Source: Forficula auricularia (taxonomy: Eukaryota; Arthropoda; Insecta; Dermaptera; Forficulidae). Taken from it: DNA of 64,000 nucleotides. The stretch is taken from NCBI GenBank assembly GCA_024734495.1, contig JALMQS010000841.1:1994749-2058748 (forward strand). The letters are read 5' to 3'. Positions 34,000 to 44,499 of this stretch are shown here, piece by piece (the stretch's first letter is position 1; each line of letters begins with the position of its first letter). The notes under the pieces were generated by a model. The model was not told the origin of the DNA and ran no database searches. It saw only the letters and a program-made list of their open reading frames with translations. The position numbers were made by a program, and so were the translations under genes.

Positions 34000-34720
34000 T
34001 AATAAATTGACACGTTCTGATGAGGCCATCCACTTGACTTTACCATACACTTCTGGTTGAGTTTGGCACAAGGGTCTAGATTTTGATTTGTTTACCCTAC
34101 AACCTCCCCCACCCCCATTTTGGAAGGTTAGTTTTTGTATTTTTAGTCTTCTGGTAGCCCACTGATTATGTATACAAAATTTGGTTAAGTTTGCTCAAAT
34201 GGTCTAGATTTTTATTTTTGACCCCCCCCCCCCTAATTTTGGCGCCAGAAAAAAAAATTATTATAGGTTTATTTTATACTATATTTCATTTTTCTTGTTT
34301 TTTTAGTTTGAAAATATTATAATTTTAAATTGTAACCCCCCTCCCCCCTTAATTTTGGGTCGATATGCACCAAAATCTAATCAGCTCTTAATTTCACTGG
34401 ACCAAAATTACGTGTGAAATTTGGTTTTGATATTAACACTAGTTTTTGAGTTAGCTCGTCCACAAAATTTGGAAACGCACAGCTAACAGACATTTTGACA
34501 AAACAGTAATTATCTCGAAAAATATAATTTTTTCGATGTTCACTTATTAGAGCTTTTTATAGACCGAAATCCCATAATTTGGCCCAATTTTTTTTATCAA
34601 AACGGTCTCAGCGGCTTTTGAGATATTTCGAACAAAAAGAAGCAAAAAACACTTTTTTTCATGCACGATTACAATACTTGGCCATAAAGTAAAAAAATCA
34701 GATATACAGGACAAAATACA
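34000..34720 (-). repeat. Interspersed repeat (cagggtatggtcaag family), inverted copy
   Basis: It matches the 24553-25340 repeat on the opposite strand, from the gtggccatccacttgac-like end to the gtgcatgaaaaaaagtg-like end. Confidence 0.6.
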
Positions 34721-34749
34721 ATTTGAAAAGTAATTATCTTTTTTTTTAA

Positions 34750-34880
34750 TGAAAATGATGTTAGAAGGAGTTGCACCAAAAAAGTGCTAAAGGGCTGGGT
34801 TGGCCCCTCCATCGTGAAAAGAAGAAGAGGGGATTTTATGGGCTGGGTGGGGGTCGAAGGTATCTGTGGATACGGATCTC
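34750..34880 (-). mobile_element. LINE 3' UTR fragment, minus strand
   Basis: ggcccctccatcgtgaaaag and ggagttgcaccaaaaaagtg are the reverse complement of the LINE 3' end at 13590-13650. Confidence 0.7.
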
Positions 34881-35808
34881 TTTTTGCTGAAAAATGGTAT
34901 TATTGAGTCAGTGTTTCGTCACCTTTGTGTCATCAGCGATGCAAAGAACCCACACAGCAAATTAGTTGTATTAATTTGCAAGCTTCCTCATTTACAAAGT
35001 TATGTGTTGGTTCTCGAAGCGCTGATGATATCATCATAAAGGGTGGCGAGCACATTGAACCAATAAATAAATATTTTATCTGGTTCAACACATTGTGAAA
35101 TCACAAACTATAAATTTCAACAACAGTTAAAACAGATCCGGTCTTCGGGAGAGAAATTTTAAACACTTATTTTATATTTTTAAACAAACAAAAAACTGCA
35201 AGCCTCAATTTCATTTTTTATCAACATAATAATTCAAAATATTTAGTTTTCGTAGAATTATGCCCACGTGCAATAATAAGAATAACGTAGTATATATATC
35301 GAAATGATAAAATAATTGTAAAAATCAATTTTATTTGATATGAAGGCAACTATGTCAACTTTTATGGGTTACTTTTATCGTTTTTTTTATTGTTTATTTA
35401 TAGATATTTAATGTATTTTTTTCTTTACTTTTAGACAGGATTTTAATATAATTAGGTAGCCTAGTATTTTTCTAGAGACTAGTGTAATATCTCAGTTTTG
35501 CCCTCGTTATAAAAAACTTGAATAATTTTAATTATAACTAAATTACTAAGAAAATCACAAGAGGTTGTCATTTATTAGATCCGAGATGGAATGGATTGTT
35601 TTTAATTATATGTTAGAAGGGTTGATTTCACCCGAGTGCTATTCTGAGAGGCAAAACCCTATGAACACTTAGAAACACACTTAGAAATTTAAAGTCTATT
35701 TCTATATCGGCATTTTGAACTCTTATATTCAATTTGGTAAAAGTCATGCCATTGACTTACGAATTTTGAAAAAATTCAAAATTTGAAACATTCAACCCCC
35801 TATTTTAA

Positions 35809-36523
35809 GGTAGTTGTTTCCCGACAATACTAGCAAAAAGTTAATGCTAGAGTGTATAGAAAAGACAATAAGGATTCATAATTCATAAGACCAAAACTTT
35901 TTGCTGTTTATGTACTACTACTAGCCAATCCAGTGGTCGTTTGACAAATTTGGCAACACTGTCCGAGCTTGTATATATTTTATCATAGAATTGTCAGTTA
36001 AAGTACATTATAAAGGAAGGTTTATAAAACAAAAAGTTCTTAATAAGCGATTGAAAGCTGTTGTGACAATGGCTGAAGCGAAAAAACGTCAAAAAAAGTT
36101 CTAAAGTTAATCCACTTTTTAGGTTAAGTAAATGCGTTGTTGCCACCTTGTTTTTAGTGTAAATTTTTCATTATACATTTTTCATTATTTATTAATTATT
36201 ATCTCAGAAGCTGTGTTGTAACTATGAATTAAAATTTTCTTAAAAATGTATTACTTATTGTTTAATGTTGTTTTAGTTTTTTATAACAATGGTAAGAAGA
36301 GTTTCTTAATTATAATTAAATATGTATGTAAACTTTCCGATATTCCGTATAGTGCAATATATAAGAGTCTGAAAAACTCTATCTTTGGAATTTAATATTT
36401 CCGGAACTATATTGTCCATAAATTTCGTTTTGCCAACAATCGATGCAAAAGTATTTAAATAATAAATAATCTGTCTAAATCTCAAAAAAATCCTAAGAAA
36501 ACCCATATGGTGAAACAACTACC
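35809..36523. mobile_element. piggyBac-like MITE copy 2 (715 bp)
   Basis: Perfect TTAA at 35805-35808 and 36524-36527 with inverted ends ggtagttgtttc and gaaacaactacc. It is the best-preserved of three copies (11312, 35809, 59407). There is no transposase; an open frame on its minus strand is not conserved between copies. Confidence 0.82.
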
Positions 36524-36734
36524 TTAAGCAATTGTATATGGATTAAAGGAGACAATAAAAGAGTGTGTCTTTTGCTGGAATAATAAATTTTTTGCTACTC
36601 TCGGCAAAAAGGAACTTTCAATTTAATTTATTGTATATGCCATGGCTATGTATTTAAATTTAGAATCACTAGAACGTGAAATTTTACAAATGAAGATTTA
36701 AATCATTGAGTCAAATATTTAGCGAGCTATAGAT

Positions 36735-36815
36735 ATGTCAGAGGGTAGCCATTCGGACCGGAGTGCTAATTTTGAAGCTCGGGTTCTATTCCCTAGGGAA
36801 TGAAAACAACCCTTA
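36735..36815 (+). repeat. tRNA-derived SINE-like fragment
   Basis: gagggtagccattcggaccg followed by a B-box-like gggttctattccctaggg. It resembles the minus-strand copies at 13985 and 41105. Confidence 0.4.
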
Positions 36816-37582
36816 TAATATATAATTAAAAAATAATCCATTCCATCTCGGTTCTAATAGATGACACCCTTTGTGATTTTTTTTAGAAATTTAAAGTTTA
36901 TTTCTATCGGCAATTTTTACTCTTATATTAATAGGTTAATTAATTGATGAAAGTAACACATTACCCATTTATATTTAGTTTTTAAGGAATGTGCGTTTTG
37001 AAACTGAGTATAGGAAATTACAATTTATTAAAAACGAAAAGTACCACAGTTGTTTATTTGTTAATAGGGAATTAAATTAAAGAGCGTGTCCTCTTTTGCT
37101 TAGTGCAAATAAATAAACACACACATACAGACAGTCAGAAAATTATACGCAAATGACCCATACATGCAAACAGATATTCATTCAACTGAGTCTTCATGCG
37201 CAAAAGAAAAAATAAATATAATATTTATAAAAAAGTTAACTATTTATATATGTATATAATATACGTTATTGTATTGCATTTAGTTTTTTTTTCTTTTATA
37301 TTCATGACCGTATCCTAATTTATTCTTCAAAAAATGTTTTGACGTGACAACGTCTTATAAATTGGTTTGCCGGGTGACACTTCAAGAAACTGCGTTACGC
37401 TCCGCTCACGTTATGCGCTCACAATGAGAGCGAGTGAGAGGAGGATACAGGAAATTCCGCACGTGCGATCCAATGTGCGATCCAATCAGAAGAAGTGGGC
37501 GGGCCACTTAAGCCGCCAGATTCGAACATGAACCTGCTTTATCGAAACTAACTTCTATTTTATAATTATTAGCCTTAATTAT

Positions 37583-37690
<108 letters not shown>

Positions 37691-38158
37691 TTAGATAAAA
37701 GCAACAATTATTTTTTAAACCTTAAAAGATATCTATATTCATTGAAAAAAAAATCAATTTTCAAGTTTCAATTTTCCATAGATTTAAATTTAATTTATAT
37801 TTCATTTATTTCTTTATTTTTCTAAAGCTTTTTTTAATATGTATTTTATAATGACAGTAATTCCAAAAATTATTGAGTTCTTTATTCATCTTTTCAAAAA
37901 AACGCAAGATATTTGAATTTGGTTTGACAGTTTTTCAAATCAGATGTCTTTAAACAGTTTAACATAAAACATACTGTAATATTGTACCAAAATATATATT
38001 GATTTAGTAACATATTTAATATAAGGTAAGCTTAAAATTATATTATTTCAAACATTTAAATACTGTCCACCTAAAATAAAATTATGATTTATTATTATTT
38101 TTTAGGTTTACAAAATTAAAAAGTTTTTTCTGAGAAAAAATATTAATATTTTCCTATC

Positions 38159-38371
38159 ATGGATGCTAAAATTATTTGTGAATTATGCATTAAGACATTT
38201 GGCAGGCAATCTGAAAAGAATAGACATTTGAGAGATATTCATAAAGTTGTCGATATAAATAAATCTAAAAAAATCATATTTTATGTCCATTATGTCCTAA
38301 CGAAAAAAATGGTTGCCTGTAAAGTCGGTATACGGGCGAAAGTTTTACGTGACAACGACTTTGAGTGGTAA
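38159..38371 (+). pseudogene. C2H2 zinc-finger ORF fragment, copy A (frameshifted)
   Basis: It starts MDAKIICELCIKTFGRQSEK then NRHLRDIHK, a C-x2-C-x12-H-x4-H zinc finger. Copy B continues in frame to KKNHILCPLCP, the start of a second CxxC. In copy A one A is missing in the run at about 38266-38272, shifting the frame to KKIIFYVHYV. Both copies run into the foldback before the protein can continue, so this is an N-terminal fragment of an unidentified zinc-finger protein. Confidence 0.6.
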
Positions 38372-39429
38372 AATAATTTTAATGTGAATATTCATTCGTA
38401 TAGTAGGAAGAAGGATGAAATAATAGTAACAATTTAAAACATTTATTTATACAAAGAATTATATTTAAAACATTAATTTATACAAAGAATCTCGCACTGA
38501 ATTTCATATTAACAAAATTTTATTTTTACCTTTACACATACATACGTATTTATATACAAATATACATACAATAACTTGCAATACATTTGCGTTCTACTAC
38601 GTTAAAAGGAACAACCATTGACTTGACATTTTCTAGGCACATTACAGCAGAAACACTTCCTTTCATTTCATATTTCTCCTATCATCGCCCTATCCTCAAC
38701 AAAATCACTCAGATAGGAACAAGTTAAGTTGTAGTAAACGCTGTTTCATTGTACGCAAATGTATTGCAAGTTATTGTATGTATATTTGTATATAAATACG
38801 TATCTATGTGTAAAGGTAAAAATAAAATTTTGTTAATATGAAATTCAGTGCGAGATTCTTTGTATAAATTAATGTTTTAAATATAATTCTTTGTATAAAT
38901 AAATGTTTTAAATTGTTACTATTATTTCATCCTTCTTCCTACTATACGAATGAATATTCACATTAAAATTATTTTACCACTCAAAGTCGTTGTCACGTAA
39001 AACTTTCGCCCGTATACCGACTTTACAGGCAACCATTTTTTATATAGTCTAATAGTCGAAAAAATTACAATCAGCAAATATTTTTATATTTTTGCATTAT
39101 TTATGTTTCAGATAATTATTCACAGGTGGTTGTCTTGATAAAAATGTATAATTACATTTTTATTCAATTTCCCTTTAATAATTAATTGGTTTTTCGATTT
39201 TAAATCCCACAAACAGTTCATAAGAAATATTATTATATATTTGAATTTGCCAATTTAATTAATTATAAAACTCGATAAATTGTTATTTAATTAAAAAAAT
39301 AACACTGCCTAACAATGAAAATGCCTCGGGCTCAAAAATAGCTGATTCTTATGTATTTCCACCTGCTGAATTCAAAAATCACCATAAAAATTACCGATTA
39401 GCTCTTGTTTTGGAGATATTATCGGTCAA

Positions 39430-40105
39430 AACGACGAAAAAGGCCATTTTGACATATTTTCGAGTTCCATCAGATATTAAACAGCAATATTTGAGATCAC
39501 AATATTTTGTTGAAGTAATAGAAAACAGCTTACTCTTTGATTTTCAAATTACGCCTTGTTTTTAGCTCAATTAGAACTCGAGTTATAACTATAAAACGAA
39601 AACTACGTGATTATAAAGGATAATAAACATATATAAAAACATATGGTCTTATAATAATAAAACTAAGATACGAGGTAAGGTTTCACAAAAAGAAATAAAA
39701 CAAAATTGAGTTTTGAGTTCGATATATTTCGGGGGTTAGCCCATCATCAGGAGTCTAAGAAAACTGATTACATATTGGAAAAATATGGGCTAACCCCCGA
39801 AATATATCGAACTCAAAACTCAATTTTGTTTTATTTCTTTTTTGTGAAACCTACCTCGTATCTTAGTTTTATTATTATATTAAAATGTTTCACCTAGAAC
39901 CAACACCGAACTCCTTAAAAGTTATTCATATGGTCTTACTTTTTAGTTATAACTCGAGTTCTAATTGAGTTACAAACAAGTAGTAATTTGAAAATCAAAG
40001 AGGAAGCTGTTTTCTATTACGACAACAAATATTTTTATTTCAAATATTGCTGTCTAATATCTAATGGGACTCGAAAATAGGTCAAAATGGCCTTTTTCGT
40101 CGTTT
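39430..40105. repeat. Foldback repeat with a nested hammerhead element
   Basis: The arms at 39430-39600 and 39945-40105 are inverted copies (ataactcgagttctaattga, gaaaatcaaagaggaagctg). Between them is an inserted foldback, 39665-39915, starting aggtaaggtttcacaaaaag and holding a minus-strand hammerhead core. Confidence 0.65.
39718..39753 (-). ncRNA. Hammerhead-ribozyme-like motif
   Basis: Minus-strand CTC, CTGATGA (39750-39744), helix II GGG-CTAA-CCC, GAAA (39730-39727), then TATATC and GA. Its partner arm at 39785-39815 keeps helix II and GAAA but has lost CTGATGA. Confidence 0.58.
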
Positions 40106-40319
40106 ATTATTATTATATCAACTACAAAATCAAACTTTATACGGAATATAGGTACTTTTCCTTTATTTTGGTGCACAATGAATAGAAAAAAATATGAAAT
40201 AAACTTTAGGACAAGAAAAAAAAATTTTTGTAGAGTTGTGTAATTATACTGAATTTATTTATATAGCTATATACACACTAGAAGGCCACTAGAAGGCTAG
40301 AAATGCAAAAAGTGGGTGC

Positions 40320-40517
40320 GCGGTGGGTGGTGCAGTGGTGATGGTGCGGGGGTAGGGTGGGGCGAAGTGGGGGTTTCGGGGGGGGGGGGAGATCCAGGGG
40401 GCGTGTGCTATATATATTTGTATTTTTATCAGAATTTTAAATTAAAAATAATATTAATATATAGCTTTTAACCGAAGCAAAAAGTTACCGAGCATCGCTC
40501 GGTGGCTCCAGGTACTA
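40320..40517 (+). mobile_element. Helitron-like 3' end (accgagcatcgctcggt hairpin)
   Basis: A G-rich stretch, then tatagcttttaaccgaagca, the hairpin accgagc-atc-gctcggt, and ggctccaggtacta. The same 3' end occurs at 54720-54753, 58455-58491 and, inverted, 56090-56150. Confidence 0.55.
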
Positions 40518-41104
40518 TAATATATATATAGGTATATATACATGTATGTGTGTAAATGTGCATGTGGGTGTATATTTATTTGCACCAAGCAAAGGAAACC
40601 CTCTTTGATTTGATCTTAAAAAATTTAAATCTAAAAAATATTAAATAAATTTATGTTTAATAATATATCTGTTTCAAAGGGGTTGGTCGAATGCACCTAA
40701 ACACATGGACAAACAAGGTTGTTCACACAAACAGGCTGAATTTTAAAATTTTCTTATCAAATTTCACTTCGTCTTTATCTTAAAATGAATGCATGTAAAT
40801 TAAATAATAAAAAACAGGTCAAGGGGTTTTGGAATAATTTCTTAGATTAAATAAAACGACTAAATTATTTAGATCTTAAAAATAAAAACGTTTACAAATA
40901 ATTTTAAATTTCAAAGGGGGAATGAATTAAAAAAAATGTTAAAAAAAACAGAAGGTGGTTTCTTAGGCACTCTCAGTGTCTGGCATCTGATTGGCCATCC
41001 CAGTCCCTCCATTTACCATCTACCCTGTGTTAGTGGTAAAAAGCATTTATTTTGGCGACAGTACAACCGACCCCTAGTTTGAAAGAAATATACTTAATTG
41101 CATG

Positions 41105-41190
41105 TTGAATGAGCCATCTTACCCTCGAGAATCGAACCTAAGTGACAGATTCACTTGGGACAAAAGGCTCAGTCTTCGAGAACTACTTCT
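41105..41190 (-). repeat. tRNA-derived SINE-like fragment
   Basis: The minus strand has cacttaggttcgattctcga, a B-box in T-arm-like context, followed by gggtaagatggctc. Confidence 0.45.
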
Positions 41191-41261
41191 TCAAAATATA
41201 TGTATTTTAAATATAATATAAGTTAGATAGTCTAACCATTTTATTCTCAGAAAAACTTTTG

Positions 41262-41420
41262 AGACGTTTCGGCGGATATTCTCAAGCCATCCTCCGTCTA
41301 CAAGGGAAACATAATCAAGTCAAGAAATTTAACAATCACATGTAATTAAGATTATGTTTCCCTTGTAGACTGAGGATGGCGTGAGAATATCCGCCGAAAC
41401 GTCTCAAAAGTTTTTCCGGA
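41262..41420. repeat. Foldback with two hammerhead-like arms
   Basis: The arms ttttgagacgtttcggcgga and its inverse (41395-41415) enclose ttgtagac-type words. The left arm on the minus strand has CGGAGGA instead of CTGAGGA and is probably dead; the right arm is intact. Confidence 0.65.
41367..41406 (+). ncRNA. Hammerhead-ribozyme-like motif
   Basis: AGA, CTGAGGA (41370-41376), helix II GGCG/CGCC, GAAA (41396-41399), CGTC, TC. The N in CTGANGA is G here, which hammerheads allow. Confidence 0.6.
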
Positions 41421-41652
41421 GAATAAAATGAGACTATAAGGAAATCTTGTATTTCTTTTTCCTAACGAAGACATTCCACCTGTTTCCAGGGTTTTCAAAG
41501 CCCCATCAAACAGAAAATTTCTAATTTAAAACATTTATAGTACCCTATCTAATAATTTAAGTTGTTCAAAGCAAAAGTCGTTTCCAAGATAATTGTAAGC
41601 CATAAATGCGCTGAAAGAAAGATTAATGAATATGTGATGTTTTGTCTTATTG

Positions 41653-42566
41653 TTAGGTGTGGTGCTTTGTGCGCCCCCCACCAAGTCGATGGGGTCCTAA
41701 CAATCTTGCTTACGCAGAGTTGTAGGTTGCGTATTCATTAGGGTGAGTGCAGGGGAGGGGCTGCCGGTTGTTATTTGGCCCCTCTAGATTCGGGTGTCCG
41801 AATCCGTTAGCTAACCCTCAGTCGAAGCGAGCCGCTTATATTATAGCATGGGAGAGTATATTTCCCTCATGCAAAAGCGACTCAACGATCCGACTGAGTC
41901 ATCTCGCGGCCGTTGCTCAAGGCTCGTCGCCATGCGCAAGCGTGGGCCGCGGGCCGCCACACCACACCCCTTCTTTCTTGTGTGATTGCTTATTACCGAC
42001 CAAGTCGGCCGGGCAAGGCTCTATCCACCAAGCTGGTGGGTCAGGAGGCTGCTTGCTTTGCAATCACGTCGGGTTTAACTTAGTCATGACAATTTGTAGT
42101 TTAAGAATTATATCTGGCTTTGTGATTTAACACGAATACTTTTGAAGCATCGGACCTCCCCCTTAATACCGACCAAGTCGGCCGGGCAAGGCTCTATCCA
42201 CCAAGCTGGTGGGTCAAGAGGCTGCTTGCTTCGCAATCACGTCGGGGTCACCAGATATTGTTAGGTGTGGTGCTTTGTGCGCCCCCCACCAAGTCGATGG
42301 GGTCCTAACAATCTTGCTTACGCAGAGTTGTAGGTTGCGTATTCATTAGGGTGTGTGCAGGGGAGGGGCTGCCGGTTGTTATTTGGCCCCTCTAGATTCG
42401 GGTGTCCGAATCCGTTAGCTAACCCTCAGTCGAAGCGAGCCGCTTATATTATAGCATGGGAGAGTATATTTCCCTCATGCAAAAGCGACTCAACGATCCG
42501 ACTGAGTCATCTCGCGGCCGTTGCTCAAGGCTCGTCGCCATGCGCGTGGGCCGCGGGCCGCCACAG
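41653..42566. repeat. GC-rich direct repeat pair, possible LTR relic
   Basis: About 310 bp (41653-41970, starting tgttaggtgtggtgctttgt) recurs at 42260-42566, nearly identical. Between them, accgaccaagtcggccgggc-containing blocks are also duplicated (41995-42072 and 42168-42248). GC content is far above the surroundings. The second copy is preceded by gtcaccagatat. The open frames at 41747 and 42355 are the same repeat and resemble no protein I know. Confidence 0.7.
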
Positions 42567-42607
42567 TCTTTTAGTAAAACTGTTTTTGACAAAGAGTGAT
42601 GAAACGG

Positions 42608-42647
42608 GTCACTGAGGAAGTCAAAATAAATTGACGAAACGTCTGAC
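42608..42647 (+). ncRNA. Hammerhead-ribozyme-like motif with perfect helix I
   Basis: GTCA (42608-42611) pairs with TGAC (42644-42647) as helix I. CTGAGGA is at 42612-42618, helix II is GTCAA/TTGAC, GAAA is at 42636-42639, then CGTC. All core positions are conserved. It lies just after the GC-rich direct repeat. Confidence 0.66.
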
Positions 42648-42764
42648 TTATTTTAAAAAAAGCTCCGAGTTTTAATTTATTCAGTTCCGTACGATTATAT
42701 GATTAAGATATATCCTTAAGATTTGTAAGCCAAGATTCTTGAAAAATATAGGTTTACATTCATT

Positions 42765-43000
42765 TGTAGGATACGGCGGCATTGATTTGTGGAACAGGCT
42801 GTCTGTTACTACTTGGGATTATAGTCCTCTGACCCCTATGATTAAATCAATTAAAAATTTTGTCAAGTCTTAATGTCCTAGAATTGTGCAAATTTTTATT
42901 TAGCTCTCACAAGCAGAGATTACCTGAGGTAGAGTGAGGTCATACCATCCTTGTTAAGGTTTTGACCAGGTTTCCTTAACAACTTATGGCAAATGGCTAA
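42765..43000 (+). mobile_element. CR1-like LINE 3' end fragment
   Basis: A frame reads YGGIDLWNRLSVTTWDYSPL then TPMIKSIKNFVKS and stop, the usual C-terminus of CR1/jockey-type reverse transcriptases (WNRLP ... IKNFVK). Similar DNA continues toward 43370, broken by another repeat at 43120-43240. Confidence 0.6.
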
Positions 43001-43419
43001 TGCGTCGTTTGCTCCTGGAATCGGGATTTTGTGGGGGAATTATTTAAATTACGTTTTGTCTTTTGATGGAAATCTATAATCATGTTATTTGTTAATGAGC
43101 ATACATTACTATTTTGTTTGTTTGTTAATAAGCATACATTTCTATTTTCTTTTTTACTTTACAATACAGGGTATGGTCAAGTATTGTAATCGTGCATAAA
43201 AAAAGTGTTTATTTTTCTTCTTTATTTTCTTTTTCTTGTTTGTTAATTGTTAATTTCTTTTAATTGATTTGTATTTATGTTTATTAATTTCTGTTGTTGA
43301 TTTGTATTGATGTTTTGTTGACCTAGCCACCGAGGACTTGTGTCTCTAAGCAGGTTTATTTATTTATTTATGAATTTTAATATGGATGCGAATGATATAA
43401 TATAATTTAAGAGATTTAC

Positions 43420-43616
43420 CAGTATATCCTTGTAAACAATGACACCGATGCTTTTCTCGATCACAATAGCCCTGAGGATGTGTACAATTATGAGGACATA
43501 CGGGCCGATCACAAGCTTCGCCGAGCCATGAGCCATCACAAGTACAAACACCATCAATGCAGACGCCGTGGCCGGTACAATTGGCCCAGGAATATCGAGA
43601 AGGACAAGCATTTACC
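43420..43616 (-). CDS. ATRN: Attractin exon: two EGF-like modules after the CUB
   Basis: A 197-bp exon encoding residues 44-108. It reads VNACPSRYSWANCTGHGVC, then a C-x-C and W-x-G-x-x-C pattern, then CDRPVCPHNCTHPQGYC and CHCLQGYTG. These are the cysteine spacings of two consecutive EGF-like modules, as in attractin between the CUB and the kelch propeller. The acceptor is a ttttcag and the donor is ACTG|GTAAAT. The flanking introns are about 3.2 kb and 9.7 kb. A second open frame over the same bases is a shadow. Confidence 0.92.
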
Positions 43617-44317
43617 CTGAAAAAGTACTTATTGTTAGTAAATAGAATAAAATCATCAGCATTTGTTTGAAAATTTTGCTGAATCATAAGGATTTGATAT
43701 GAGTCATGGGGTGCTAACCTGGCTGCAGGCCAAGGGTTTTATCAAAATGAAATATTGATGCGAAAATTCAATTTAGCAAAGAAGATTCATACATACATAC
43801 ATTTATTATTTGCTAAATAGTTTTTTTTTTTCATAAAACTATTTATTGTAACTTACTTATATCTGTTAATCTAATTACAAATATATAAAACTATTTACTT
43901 AGTCATTTTTTAGTATATTTTAAAAAAATTTGATAGCTTCCAAAAATTAGAACAAAAATATTATAAAAAAGACGGGCTCAAAATAGAGTTTGTCAGAGCT
44001 CAGAATTCACCAAAATCTATCTATACTTATTATAATCGGTTTAGGTGCCGATGGCGACGTGATTTTTTTAATTTTAAAACCGACTAATAGTTGATGACAA
44101 ATAAAATGTATTAAAATTAGAAAATTTAAATTATTATTTTAAAACCCTCCACTGAGGGCTACCCCTGGCTAGCAAGATATCCACCGTCTTTGCAGCTGGT
44201 TATCTTATATTTTCCAAAATAATAATATATCAAATTCCTTCTTATTTGCCGTTGATAAGGAGAGAATGAACAATTAAAAAAAAATTTTTTTAGAATTTTA
44301 ATTTAAATAAGTGGTGA

Positions 44318-44495
44318 GTCGGGTTGGTTGAGCTGGCTAAGGCGCTGTGTTCAAGCGGGAGGCCCGGGTTCGAGCCTGGCTAGCATAAAAAAATTCTTCC
44401 GGCTAAAGCTCTGCTCCATTACTAACACTACACTGATGTGCTATCTAAATGTGCTTTGTTCCCGATGATAATAAATAAATAAAAAAAAAATAATA
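44318..44495 (+). repeat. tRNA-derived SINE
   Basis: A-box-like tggttgagctggctaagg and B-box gggttcgagcctgg are about 40 bases apart, as in a tRNA head. A unique body and an A/T-rich tail (aataaataaataaa) follow. The head cannot fold as a full tRNA. Confidence 0.65.
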
Positions 44496-44499
44496 ATAA

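Larger units (their letters stand above)
35545..36930. repeat. Inverted-repeat element with a nested piggyBac-like MITE
   Basis: The outer arms pair ttagatccgagatggaatgg (35575) with its inverse ccattccatctcggttctaa (36840), and caagaggttgtcatttatta with gatgacaccctttgtgattt. A 715-bp TTAA-flanked element sits inside. Related arms (atgacacctctcgtgatttt) occur at 62040-62690. Confidence 0.6.

Noticed and set aside
36306..36518. Minus-strand ORF of 70 residues in the piggyBac-like MITE
   Set aside because: The frame is not preserved in the copies at 11312 and 59407, and it resembles no transposase.
41747..42615. Two long plus-strand ORFs with identical starts (MQGRGCRLLFGPS)
   Set aside because: They come from the GC-rich direct repeat; high GC makes long open frames likely, and no known protein is resembled.
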